Positions 35,016 through 45,482 of a stretch of DNA of 64,000 bases are shown piece by piece. The stretch's first letter is position 1. The number at the start of each line of letters is the position of its first letter. The DNA comes from Henricia sp. BOLD:AAB3569 (lineage: Eukaryota > Echinodermata > Asteroidea > Spinulosida > Echinasteridae). The DNA lies in NCBI GenBank assembly GCA_037783545.1, contig JBBELK010000481.1:1-64000 (forward strand). The letters run 5' to 3'. The notes under the pieces were generated by a model. The model saw only the letters and a list, made by a program, of their open reading frames with translations, ran no database searches and was not told where the DNA came from. Position numbers and translations under genes: made by a program.

Positions 35016-37480
35016 TTAATCACTACCAGTACTGCTAGATCCAAATTGTGGTTCAGCATACTCGCCACCCAAGGGGTCCTCGAAAGAATCTGATGCAGTG
35101 CTGTTGTCGCTTTCCAACTCTGACAATGGTCCCTTGTCTGGTGACTGGACACTCGAGTCATATATTTCAGTTTTCATGACTTGCCATACTTGTGATGCAA
35201 TCTCTTTGCGTGCAAAAGCATATCGATCACAGAAGTCATCAAAAGGAAACACGATGTGACATTCATTGACTACTTCTGTTATTGTGGAGTCTGACAAGCC
35301 ACAGGCAATACCCTCGCTTGTGTACATGTGGCTGCTGCTGTCTGCCAGTAACGTTTGTTTGTACTCCTGTAGATGTTCCTTTAATTGTGTTACCAGACTT
35401 TGTGGCACCGTCACAATTAGATATTCAGCCGATGTTGACTGTCCATGAAGCAGAGCATCTCGCATTTGCTTTTCAGCATAGGAGTGTTTACCAGAGCATT
35501 CGCTTCCATCACAAGCACATGTCTGGGCACAAACGTCGCAACAATCATGTTTTATCATTGAGGCATCAGTGTCAGTGTCGCTTCTTGCTGGTGAAGGGAA
35601 GTTTTTCTTGATAACAAGCCGTCTGCACTTGCTTCCCTCTACAAAAGCTTTCATAGCATCGCTTGTTTTCCCACCAAGCCCACCACCACGATACTTAACA
35701 AGGAGTGCCAAACTCTGGGCTCCATCACGGCCTGCCCTCCCGCTCAACTGCATCAAGTCATCTAGATGTGATGGGTGACCTACCAATATTACTGTGTGAA
35801 GACCACACACATCAATCCCTAGACCGAATGCAATCGTAGCAAACAAAATGCGCACCTCTCCATCTTCTCGTGAAAAACTGTCAATGATTTTTCGTTGTAC
35901 GTCAGCTTCCGTATTTGTGTGGTACATTTCAAAGTAACGATGCAGCTCCTTCGGAAGAAGAAAACGGAAGAGAGAATGAAGTTCACTGACAACTCTGCGA
36001 GATTGACAGTATAGAATGATTCTCTCCATGGAACCGCCTCTCTCATTGATCCCCTGTGCCATCCATTTAAACATGGCTTCAAAGTTCTTGTCGTCAGACT
36101 TCAGAACAACATACTTGATGTTCAAGCGTTCAGGGCTCTCCTCTATCATGCCATAATTCCGGAGTGCCAAGCTCTCAACAATCGTTTGTCTCACTTTCAC
36201 AGTTGCAGTGGCTGTCAAAGCTACAACGCGGGTAGTGGGTTTCACCAAAGATCGCAAATCTCCAAGTCGACCATAGCACTTGCGGAATACTGTGCTCTCT
36301 TTTGATGAATGACCCCTGTAAATAAAAGAAAACAAAAATTAAATGTTATCGTACAAGTAAATTAAGCTCAAACTGAATTCACACGAAGACATTCATATTC
36401 ACGCTAAGACATTCATTCTTGAGTACATTGTACAATGTAACTTCAACTTGCAAGAAAAAGTGGATATATGGGAACCAGTCTATTAGTATTGGTACACCCG
36501 ACCTTTGACGTGCATTGTGCGCAGAAAACTCCGAAAAGATTCATTGATGAATGTTTTCCTCTCAAAATGATTAATATACAACTAATGAATTGTTATGAAT
36601 GCAATGGGAGGAATATTTTCATGAGGTGAAAGATGGAATGTTACATTCAACGAGGAGAAGCCGAGTTAAATGGAACATATTCCATCTTTCACCGAAAGAA
36701 AATGATAATCATTTTTGTGTGCTAAAACAAACAAAGTGCTTTTTTTTTACACTGAAATTTTGCACAAACATAGACAACAATCTCCCCAAACTGTCGCTGG
36801 TTTCACAACTGGACCAGAAATCTCACCGTCAAACTAACATCTTGCTGTGTTCCATTTTTAATATTAAAAAATAACGTTTTAAAAATAAATATCGTCAGAA
36901 AGCATGGAAAGTTTATCATTTATTTTCAGTATCTATTACAAAAGTTGGAATTGAACAAAGCTGTTCCCAGTGGTTTAGACCTAACCTACCATTTTGATAC
37001 GCAGTGACTTTCGTCAACAAAGATTCCGCAGCATCTACTTTTCACCGACTGAAGTAGCTCCTTCCCCTTAGGTCCGCAAAGGGTCTCTGGGCTGGCAAAT
37101 AATATGGAATACTTGTCTGCTTGCTCAATGACACAATCCGGAATGACCGAGGTGATGTCGGCTGCCGCTACACCGAGCCGACTTACTCGTTCTAACTGGT
37201 TCACCGCCAGAGCCTTCAGCGGGAGAACCACAATGACAAGAGCATGGTCGCCGTCGTTCGTACTAGTTTTTCCCTCAGTCTCAGGCCCGTCTTGCAAAAA
37301 ATCCACAACAAATGGAGCAGCTTGAAATATCACGCTTTTCCCGAAACCGGTAGGTAGATTAATAAACAAATCACTGCCCTGTGCGAATTGCCGGAGAGCA
37401 TTTATTTGGTGGCTTTTCAGTTTCTCAAATCCTAATTTCCTGGCAGCAAAGTCAATAGCGTCGTCCACGCTAGCCGACAT
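35016..37480 (-). CDS. RecQ-family DNA helicase, two exons, transposon-borne
   Basis: The predicted protein has 596 residues: exon 1 at 37480-36990 (163 codons plus two bases), intron 36989-36316, exon 2 at 36315-35016 ending in TAA. The splice joins TG to G within Trp164 and restores the RecQ motif SKWGH. SF2/RecQ signatures in order are: motif 0 around Phe18-Gln25; Walker A PTGFGKS at 43-49; motif Ia near 83-96; DESH at 156-159 instead of the usual DEAH; ALTATAT at 196-202; LYCQSRR near 265-271; ATIAFGLGID at 323-332; QLSGRAGRDG at 353-362. A zinc-binding subdomain follows, with CRR at 394-396 and CCDVC at 422-426. No winged-helix RQC or HRDC domain is visible, and the last ~35 residues are acidic and serine-rich. 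The family unwinds DNA 3' to 5' using ATP. The start at 37480 fits the usual family N-terminus and has A at -3; an in-frame ATG at 37549 is an alternative. No frameshift or premature stop was found. Confidence 0.88.
36316..36989 (-). other. Intron of the RecQ-like gene (674 bp)
   Basis: The donor is ATG|GTAGGT at 36989 and the acceptor is TTTATTTACAG|GGG at 36316, preceded by a T-rich tract. Splicing keeps the frame through the conserved tryptophan. The intron holds a MITE-like inverted repeat (36614-36704), a perfect 16-bp palindrome TACATTGTACAATGTA (36424-36439) and a short direct repeat AAGACATTCAT (36386 and 36406). An intron means the gene was not acquired by retroposition. Confidence 0.85.
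36614..36704. mobile_element. MITE-like inverted repeat in the intron
   Basis: TATTTTC, then GGTGAAAGATGGAAT, on the left pair with ATTCCATCTTTCACC, then GAAAGAAAAT, on the right. The central CGAGGAGAAGCCGAG is part of the fold. No clear target duplication was seen. Confidence 0.55.
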
Positions 37481-37672
37481 TTTTTCTGAAGCAAGTGCAG
37501 TTAGTACATGTACATTATAGCTTTCCCTGTTTGTACCGTAGATGTGCATATTAGACGTACAGGTACCAGACTGCACAGCGCTGGGCTTAACTTATGTTAA
37601 TAAGCTCCACGTCATAGGTATGCATGGCATAATGAGCAATGCGTGGAATGCGCTCGGAATTTCCCGAGCGAT
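37481..37672 (-). promoter_or_regulatory. Probable 5' region and promoter of the RecQ-like gene
   Basis: Only about 190 bp separate the predicted start codon from the right TIR, so the promoter must lie here or in the TIR if the gene has its own. There is no TATA box at a convincing place. On the minus strand there is a CRE-like TGACGTGG at 37614-37607. A 7-bp-stem hairpin, CGCTCGG and CCGAGCG, lies at 37651-37670 just inside the TIR. Confidence 0.35.
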
Positions 37673-37787
37673 TCAGGATTTGTCCCAAGACGATACTGCA
37701 GGCACGGACGTAGACTGGTTTCCTGTCCTCATAGTAAAGTGTATGGCGCCCTCTCGCGGCGGTCAGTATCGTCTTGCACCAAGACTA
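37673..37787 (-). repeat. Right terminal inverted repeat (115 bp)
   Basis: This is the exact reverse complement of 31196-31310, with the internal 13-mers at 37686-37698 and 37764-37776. It lies upstream of the helicase gene, so it may also provide part of its promoter (inference). Confidence 0.95.
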
Positions 37788-37796
37788 GTCAAAGTG
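37788..37796 (+). repeat. Target site duplication, right copy
   Basis: The second GTCAAAGTG follows the terminal GACTA of the element and continues into TGGTCCAAACG, the normal satellite sequence. Joining the left flank to this point restores a standard monomer. Confidence 0.9.
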
Positions 37797-39090
37797 TGGT
37801 CCAAACGTCGGCAAATTTGGAGGTCGAAAAATGTTCCGACGAACTTCAAATTTTGCATGCTCCAAAGACTCTATATTGCGCACTTGTCCTAAAAAATTTA
37901 CAGACTTTCGCCAGGAAATGACAGAGAAATTTCAGAGTTTAGGAAAAAAAGGGGTTGGCGCTTCCTGGATGCTCCCGCAACCTGTGGCTGTTTGTACACA
38001 CCTCTTTGGTGTACTCCTGACTCGTGCGCATGCTCAGTCCTTCGGACTGTCGTTGACACGGCCCAGTTTGGGACGCGATTTTGGTCAAAGTGTGGTCCAA
38101 ACGTCGGCAAATTTGGAGGTCGAAAAATTTTCCGACGAACTTCATATTTTGCATGCTCCAAAGACTCTATATTGCGCACTTGTCCTAAAAAATTGACAGA
38201 CTTTCGCCGGGAAATGGCAGAGAAATTTCAGAGTTTAGGAAAAAAAGGGGTTGGCGCTTCCTGGATGCTCCCGCAACCTGTGGCTGTCTGTACACACCTC
38301 TTTGGTGTACTCCTGACTCGTGCGCATGCTCAGTCCTTCGGACTGTCGTTGACACGGCCCAGTTTGGGACGGGATTTTGGTCAAAGTGTGGTCCAAACGT
38401 CGGCAAATTTGGAGGTCGAAAAATTTTCCGACGAACTTCAAATTTTGCATGCTCCAAAGACTCTATATTGCGCACTTGTCCTAAAAAATTGACAGACTTT
38501 CGCCGGGAAATGACAGAGAAATTTCAGAGTTTAGGAAAAAAAGGGGTTGGCGCTTCCTGGATGCTCCCGCAACCTGTGGCTGTCTGTACACACCTCTTTG
38601 GTGTACTCCTGACTCGTGCGCATGCTCAGTCCTTCGGACTGTCGTTGACACGGCCCAGTTTGGGACGGGATTTTGGTCAAAGTGTGGTCCAAACGTCGGC
38701 AAATTTGGAGGTCGAAAAATTTTCCGACGAACTTCAAATTTTGCATGCTCCAAAGACTCTATATTGCGCACTTGTCCTAAAAAATTGACAGACTTTCGCC
38801 GGGAAATGACAGAGACATTTCAGAGTTTAGGAAAAAAGGGGTTGGCGCTTCCTGGATGCTCCCGCAACCTGTGGCTGTCTGTACACACCTCTTTGGTGTA
38901 CTCCTGACTCGTGCGCATGCTCAGTCCTTCGGACTGTCGTTGACACGGCCCAGTTTGGGACGGGATTTTGGTCAAAGTGTGGTCCAAACGTCGGCAAATT
39001 TGGAGGTCGAAAAATTTTCCGACGAACTTCAAATTTTGCATGCTCCAAAGACTCTATATTGCGCACTTGTCCTAAAAAATTGACAGACTT

Positions 39091-41275
39091 TTGCCGGGAA
39101 ATTACAGAGAAATTTCAGAGTTTAGGAAAAAAAGGGGTTGGCGCTTCCTGGATGCTCCCGCAACCTGTGGCTGTCTGTACACACCTCTTTGGTGTACTCC
39201 TGACTCGTGCGCATGCTCAGTCCTTCGGACTGTCGTTGACACGGCCCAGTTTGGGACGGGATTTTGGTCAAAGTGTGGTCCAAACGTCGGCAAATTTGGA
39301 GGTCGAACAATTTTCCGACGAACTTCAAATTTTGCATGCTCCAAAGACTCTATATTGCGCAATTGTCCTAAAAAATTGACAGACTTTCGCCGGGAAATGG
39401 CAGAGAAATTTCAGAGTTTAGGAAAAAAAGGGGTTGGCGCTTCCTGGATGCTCCCGCAACCTGTGGCTGTCTGTACACACCTCTTTGGTGTACTCCTGAC
39501 TCGTGCGCATGCTCAGTCCTTCGGACTGTCGTTGACACGGCCCAGTTTGGGACGGGATTTTGGTCAAAGTGTGGTCCAAACGTCGGCAAATTTGGAGGTC
39601 GAAAAATGTTCCGACGAACTTCAAATTTTGCATGCTCCAAAGACTCTATATTGCGCACTTGTCCTAAAAAATTTACAGACTTTCGCCAGGAAATGACAGA
39701 GAAATTTCAGAGTTTAGGAAAAAAAAGGGGTTGGCGCTTCCTGGATGCTCCCGCAACCTGTGGCTGTTTGTACACACCTCTTTGGTGTACTCCTGACTCG
39801 TGCGCATGCTCAGTCCTTCGGACTGTCGTTGACACGGCCCAGTTTGAGACGCGATTTTGGTCAAAGTGTGGTCCAAACGTCGGCAAATTTGGAGGTCGAA
39901 AAATTTTCCGACGAACTTCATATTTTGCATGCTCCAAAGACTCTATATTGCGCACTTGTCCTAAAAAATTGACAGACTTTCGCCGGGAAATGGCAGATAA
40001 ATTTCAGAGTTTAGGAAAAAAAGGGGTTGGCGCTTCCTGGATGCTCCCGCAACCTGTGGCTGTCTGTACACACCTCTTTGGTGTACTCCTGACTCGTGCG
40101 CATGCTCAGTCCTTCGGACTGTCGTTGACACGGCCCAGTTTGGGACGGGATTTTGGTCAAAGTGTGGTCCAAACGTCGGCAAATTTGGAGGTCGAAAAAT
40201 TTTCCGACGAACTTCAAATTTTGCATGCTCCAAAGACTCTATATTGCGCACTTGTCCTAAAAAATTGACAGACTTTTGCCGGGAAATTACAGAGAAATTT
40301 CAGAGTTTAGGAAAAAAAGGGGTTGGCGCTTCCTGGATGCTCCCGCAACCTGTGGCTGTCTGTACACACCTCTTTGGTGTACTCCTGACTCGTGCGCATG
40401 CTCAGTCCTTCGGACTGTCGTTGACACGGCCCAGTTTGGGACGGGATTTTGGTCAAAGTGTGGTCCAAACGTCGGCAAATTTGGAGGTCGAACAATTTTC
40501 CGACGAACTTCAAATTTTGCATGCTCCAAAGACTCTATATTGCGCAATTGTCCTAAAAAATTGACAGACTTTCGCCGGGAAATGGCAGAGAAATTTCAGA
40601 GTTTAGGAAAAAAAGGGGTTGGCGCTTCCTGGATGCTCCCGCAACCTGTGGCTGTCTGTACACACCTCTTTGGTGTACTCCTGACTCGTGCGCATGCTCA
40701 GTCCTTCGGACTGTCGTTGACACGGCCCAGTTTGGGACGGGATTTTGGTCAAAGTGTGGTCCAAACGTCGGCAAATTTGGAGGTCGAAAAATGTTCCGAC
40801 GAACTTCAAATTTTGCATGCTCCAAAGACTCTATATTGCGCACTTGTCCTAAAAAATTTACAGACTTTCGCCAGGAAATGACAGAGAAATTTCAGAGTTT
40901 AGGAAAAAAAAGGGGTTGGCGCTTCCTGGATGCTCCCGCAACCTGTGGCTGTTTGTACACACCTCTTTGGTGTACTCCTGACTCGTGCGCATGCTCAGTC
41001 CTTCGGACTGTCGTTGACACGGCCCAGTTTGAGACGCGATTTTGGTCAAAGTGTGGTCCAAACGTCGGCAAATTTGGAGGTCGAAAAATTTTCCGACGAA
41101 CTTCATATTTTGCATGCTCCAAAGACTCTATATTGCGCACTTGTCCTAAAAAATTGACAGACTTTCGCCGGGAAATGGCAGATAAATTTCAGAGTTTAGG
41201 AAAAAAGGGGTTGGCGCTTCCTGGATGCTCCCGCAACCTGTGGCTGTCTGTACACACCTCTTTGGTGTACTCCTG
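39091..41275 (+). repeat. Higher-order repeat: two 1185-bp tetramers
   Basis: Four monomers starting at 39091 recur at 40276. Shared private markers are TTTTGCCGGGAAATTACAG, GTCGAACAATT, GCGCAATTGTCC, GTTTGAGACGCG and GGCAGATAAATTTC. Confidence 0.88.
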
Positions 41276-41440
41276 ACTCGTGCGCATGCTCAGTCCTTCG
41301 GACTGTCGTTGACACGGCCCAGTTTGGGACGGGATTTTGGTCAAAGTGTGGTCCAAACGTCGGCAAATTTGGAGGTCGAAAAATTTTCCGACGAACTTCA
41401 AATTTTGCATGCTCCAAAGACTCTATATTGCGCACTTGTC

Positions 41441-44400
41441 CTAAAAAATTGACAGACTTTCGCCGGGAAATGACAGAGAAATTTCAGAGTTTAGGAAAAA
41501 AAGGGGTTGGCGCTTCCTAGATGCTCCCGCAACCTGTGGCTGTCTGTACACACCTATTTGGTGTACTCCTGACTCGTGCGCATGCTCAGTCCTTCGGACT
41601 GTCGTTGACAAGGCCCTGTTTGGGACGGGATTTTGGTCAAAGTGTGGTCCAAACGTCGGCAAATTTGGAGGTCGAAAAATGTTCCGACGAACTTCAAATT
41701 TTGCATGCTCCAAAGACTCTATATTGCGCACTTGTCCTAAAAAATTTACAGACTTTCGCCAGGAAATGACAGAGAAATTTCAGAGTTTAGGAAAAAAAGG
41801 GGTTGGCGCTTCCTGGATGCTCCCGCAACCTGTGGCTGTTTGTACACACCTCTTTGGTGTACTCCTGACTCGTGCGCATGCTCAGTCCTTCGGACTGTCG
41901 TTGACACGGCCCAGTTTGGGACGCGATTTTGGTCAAAGTGTGGTCCAAACGTCGGCAAATTTGGAGGTCGAAATATTTTCCGACGAACTTCAAATTTTGC
42001 ATGATCCAAAGACTCTATATTGCGCACTTGTCCTAAAAAATTGACAGACTTTCGCCGGGAAATGACAGACAAATTTCAGAGTTTAGGAAAAAAAGGGGTT
42101 GGCGCTTCCGGATGCTCCCGCAACCTGTGGCTGTCTGTACACACCTCTTTGGTGTACTCCTGACTCGTGCGCATGCTCAGTCCTTCGGACTGTCGTTGAC
42201 ACGGCCCAGTTTGGGACGGGATTTTGGTCAAAGTGTGGTCCAAACGTCGGCAAATTTGGAGGTCGAAAAATTTTTCGACGAACTTCAAATTTTGCATGCT
42301 CCAAAGACTCTATATTGCGCACTTGTCCTAAAAAATTGACAGACTTTCGCCGGGAAATGGCAGAGAAATTTCAGAGTTTAGGGAAAAAAGGGGTTGGCGC
42401 TTCCTGGATGCTCCCGCAACCTGTGGCTGTCTGTACACACCTCTTTGGTGTACTCCTGACTCGTGCGCATGCTCAGTCCTTCGGACTGTCGTTGACACGG
42501 CCCAGTTTGGGACGGGATTTTGGTCAAAGTGTGGTCCAAACGTCGGCAAATTTGGAGGTCGAAAAATTTTCCGACGAACTTCAAATTTTGCATGCTTCAA
42601 AGACTCTATATTGCGCACTTGTCCTAAAAAATTGACAGACTTTCGCCGGGAAATGGCAGAGAAATTTCAGAGTTTAGGGAAAAAAGGGGTTGGCGCTTCC
42701 TGGATGCTCCCGCAACCTGTGGCTGTCTGTACACACCTCTTGGGTGTACTCCTGACTCGTGCGCATGCTCAGTCCTTCGGACTGTCGTTGACACGGCCCA
42801 GTTTGGGACGGGATTTTGGTCAAAGTGTGGTCCAAACGTCGGCAAATTTGGAGGTCGAAAAATTTTCCGACGAACTTCAAATTTTGCATGCTCCAAAGAC
42901 TCTATATTGCGCACTTGTGCTAAAAAAATGACAGACTTTCGCCGGGAAATGGCAGAGAAATTTCAGAGTTTAGGAAAAAAAGGGGTTGGCGCTTCCAGGA
43001 TGCTCGCCGGGAAATGGCAGAGAAATTTCAGAGTTTAGGAAAAAAAGGGGTTGGCGCTTCCTGGATGCTCCCGCAACCTGTGGCTGTCTGTACACACCTC
43101 TTTGGTGTACTCCTGACTCGTGCGCATGCTCAGTCCTTCGGACTGTCGTTGACAAGGCCCTGTTTGGGACGGGATTTTGGTCAAAGTGTGGTCCAAACGT
43201 CGGCAAATTTGGAGGTCGAAAAATGTTCCGACGAACTTCAAATTTTGCATGCTCCAAAGACTCTATATTGCGCACTTGTCCTAAAAAATTTACAGACTTT
43301 CGCCAGGAAATAACAGAGAAATTTCAGAGTTTAGGAAAAAAAGGGGTTGGCGCTTCCTGGATGCTCCCGCAACCTGTGGCTGTTTGTACACACCTCTTTG
43401 GTGTACTCCTGACTCGTGCGCATGCTCAGTCCTTCGGACTGTCGTTGACACGGCCCAGTTTGGGACGCGATTTTGGTCAAAGTGTGGTCCAAACGTCGGC
43501 AAATTTGGAGGTCGAAATATTTTCCGACGAACTTCAAATTTTGCATGATCCAAAGACTCTATATTGCGCACTTGTCCTAAAAAATTGACAGACTTTCGCC
43601 GGGAAATGACAGACAAATTTCAGAGTTTAGGAAAAAAAGGGGTTGGCGCTTCCGGATGCTCCCGCAACCTGTGGCTGTCTGTACACACCTCTTTGGTGTA
43701 CTCCTGACTCGTGCGCATGCTCAGTCCTTCGGACTGTCGTTGACACGGCCCAGTTTGGGACGGGATTTTGGTCAAAGTGTGGTCCAAACGTCGGCAAATT
43801 TGGAGGTCGAAAAATTTTCCGACGAACTTCAAATTTTGCATGCTCCAAAGACTCTATATTGCGCACTTGTCCTAAAAAATTGACAGACTTTCGCCGGGAA
43901 ATGACAGAGAAATTTCAGAGTTTAGGAAAAAAAGGGGTTGGCGCTTCCTAGATGCTCCCGCAACCTGTGGCTGTCTGTACACACCTATTTGGTGTACTCC
44001 TGACTCGTGCGCATGCTCAGTCCTTCGGACTGTCGTTGACAAGGCCCTGTTTGGGACGGGATTTTGGTCAAAGTGTGGTCCAAACGTCGGCAAATTTGGA
44101 GGTCGAAAAATGTTCCGACGAACTTCAAATTTTGCATGCTCCAAAGACTCTATATTGCGCACTTGTCCTAAAAAAATTACAGACTTTCGCCAGGAAATGA
44201 CAGAGAAATTTCAGAGTTTAGGAAAAAAAGGGGTTGGCGCTTCCTGGATGCTCCCGCAACCTGTGGCTGTTCGTACACACCTCTTTGGTGTACTCCTGAC
44301 TCGTGCGCATGCTCAGTCCTTCGGACTGTCGTTGACACGGCCCAGTTTGGGACGCGATTTTGGTCAAAGTGTGGTCCAAACGTCGGCAAATTTGGAGGTC

Positions 44401-45482
44401 GAAATATTTTCCGACGAACTTCAAATTTTGCATGATCCAAAGACTCTATATTGCGCACTTGTCCTAAAAAATTGACAGACTTTCGCCGGGAAATGACAGA
44501 CAAATTTCAGAGTTTAGGAAAAAAAGGGGTTGGCGCTTCCGGATGCTCCCGCAACCTGTGGCTGTCTGTACACACCTCTTTGGTGTACTCCTGACTCGTG
44601 CGCATGCTCAGTCCTTCGGACTGTCGTTGACACGGCCCAGTTTGGGACGGGATTTTGGTCAAAGTGTGGTCCAAACGTCGGCAAATTTGGAGGTCGAAAA
44701 ATTTTCCGACGAACTTCAAATTTTGCATGCTCCAAAGACTCTATATTGCGCACTTGTCCTAAAAAATTGACAGACTTTCGCCGGGAAATGGCAGAGAAAT
44801 TTCAGAGTTTAGGGAAAAAAGGGGTTGGCGCTTCCTGGATGCTCCCGCAACCTGTGGCTGTCTGTACACACCTCTTTGGTGTACTCCTGACTCGTGCGCA
44901 TGCTCAGTCCTTCGGACTGTCGTTGACACGGCCCAGTTTGGGACGGGATTTTGGTCAAAGTGTGGTCCAAACGTCGGCAAATTTGGAGGTCGAAAAATTT
45001 TCCGACGAACTTCAAATTTTGCATGCTTCAAAGACTCTATATTGCGCACTTGTCCTAAAAAATTGACAGACTTTCGCCGGGAAATGGCAGAGAAATTTCA
45101 GAGTTTAGGGAAAAAAAGGGGTTGGCGCTTCCGGGATGCTCCCGCAACCTGTGGCTGTCTGTACACACCTCTTGGGTGTACTCCTGACTCGTGCGCATGC
45201 TCAGTCCTTCGGACTGTCGTTGACACGGCCCAGTTTGGGACGGGATTTTGGTCAAAGTGTGGTCCAAACGTCGGCAAATTTGGAGGTCAAAAATTTTTCC
45301 GACGAACTTCAAATTTTGCATGCTCCAAAGACTCTATATTGCGCACTTGTCCTAAAAAATTGACAGACTTTCGCCGGGAAATGACAGAGACATTTCAGAG
45401 TTTAGGAAAAAAGGGGTTGGCGCTTCCTGGATGCTCCCGCAACCTGTGGCTGTCTGTACACACCTCTTTGGTGTACTCCTGA
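41441..45482 (+). repeat. Higher-order repeat: 2431-bp period
   Basis: Monomers from 41441 recur from 43872 at an offset of 2431 bp. Markers are CCTAGATGC with CCTATTTGG and GACAAGGCCCTG, then GTTTGTACAC with GACGCGATT and CATGATCCAAAG, then GCTTCCGGATGC, CATGCTTCAAAG and CCTCTTGGGTG. The block holds one 65-bp partial unit (second copy starting at 43005) and is also related to 28906-31195 left of the transposon (offset 14064 around the partial unit). Confidence 0.85.

Larger units (their letters stand above)
31196..37787 (-). mobile_element. DNA transposon carrying a RecQ-like helicase gene
   Basis: This 6592-bp insertion is bounded by perfect 115-bp terminal inverted repeats starting TAGTCTTGGTGC and ending GCACCAAGACTA, and by a 9-bp target duplication. 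Its only recognisable gene is a two-exon RecQ-type helicase on the minus strand, starting about 190 bp inside the right TIR. No DDE/D transposase, HUH, integrase or reverse transcriptase was recognised. The interior left of the gene (31311-35015) is AT-rich and holds nested MITE-like hairpins. The TSD length points toward Mutator-like elements, but the superfamily is not established. Some Academ elements are described as carrying an SF2 helicase; their target duplications are, from memory, only 3-4 bp, which argues against that family here. The identical TIRs suggest recent transposition. Strand is given as that of the gene. Confidence 0.9.

Noticed and set aside
36299-36335. Separate 439-codon gene starting in the intron at 36335
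   Set aside because: Its first seven residues come from the intron 3' end (polypyrimidine tract and TACAG acceptor); the true coding sequence is exon 2 joined to exon 1.
37481-37576. N-terminal extension of the helicase to 37576
   Set aside because: The first codon would be GTG, which is not a normal eukaryotic start. The next in-frame ATG at 37549 remains possible, but 37480 fits the family N-terminus better.
31196-37787. Helitron or retrotransposon, because of the helicase gene
   Set aside because: The element has long perfect TIRs and a target duplication, which Helitrons lack. The helicase is RecQ-type rather than Pif1-like, and no HUH, reverse transcriptase, LTR or poly(A) tail is seen.
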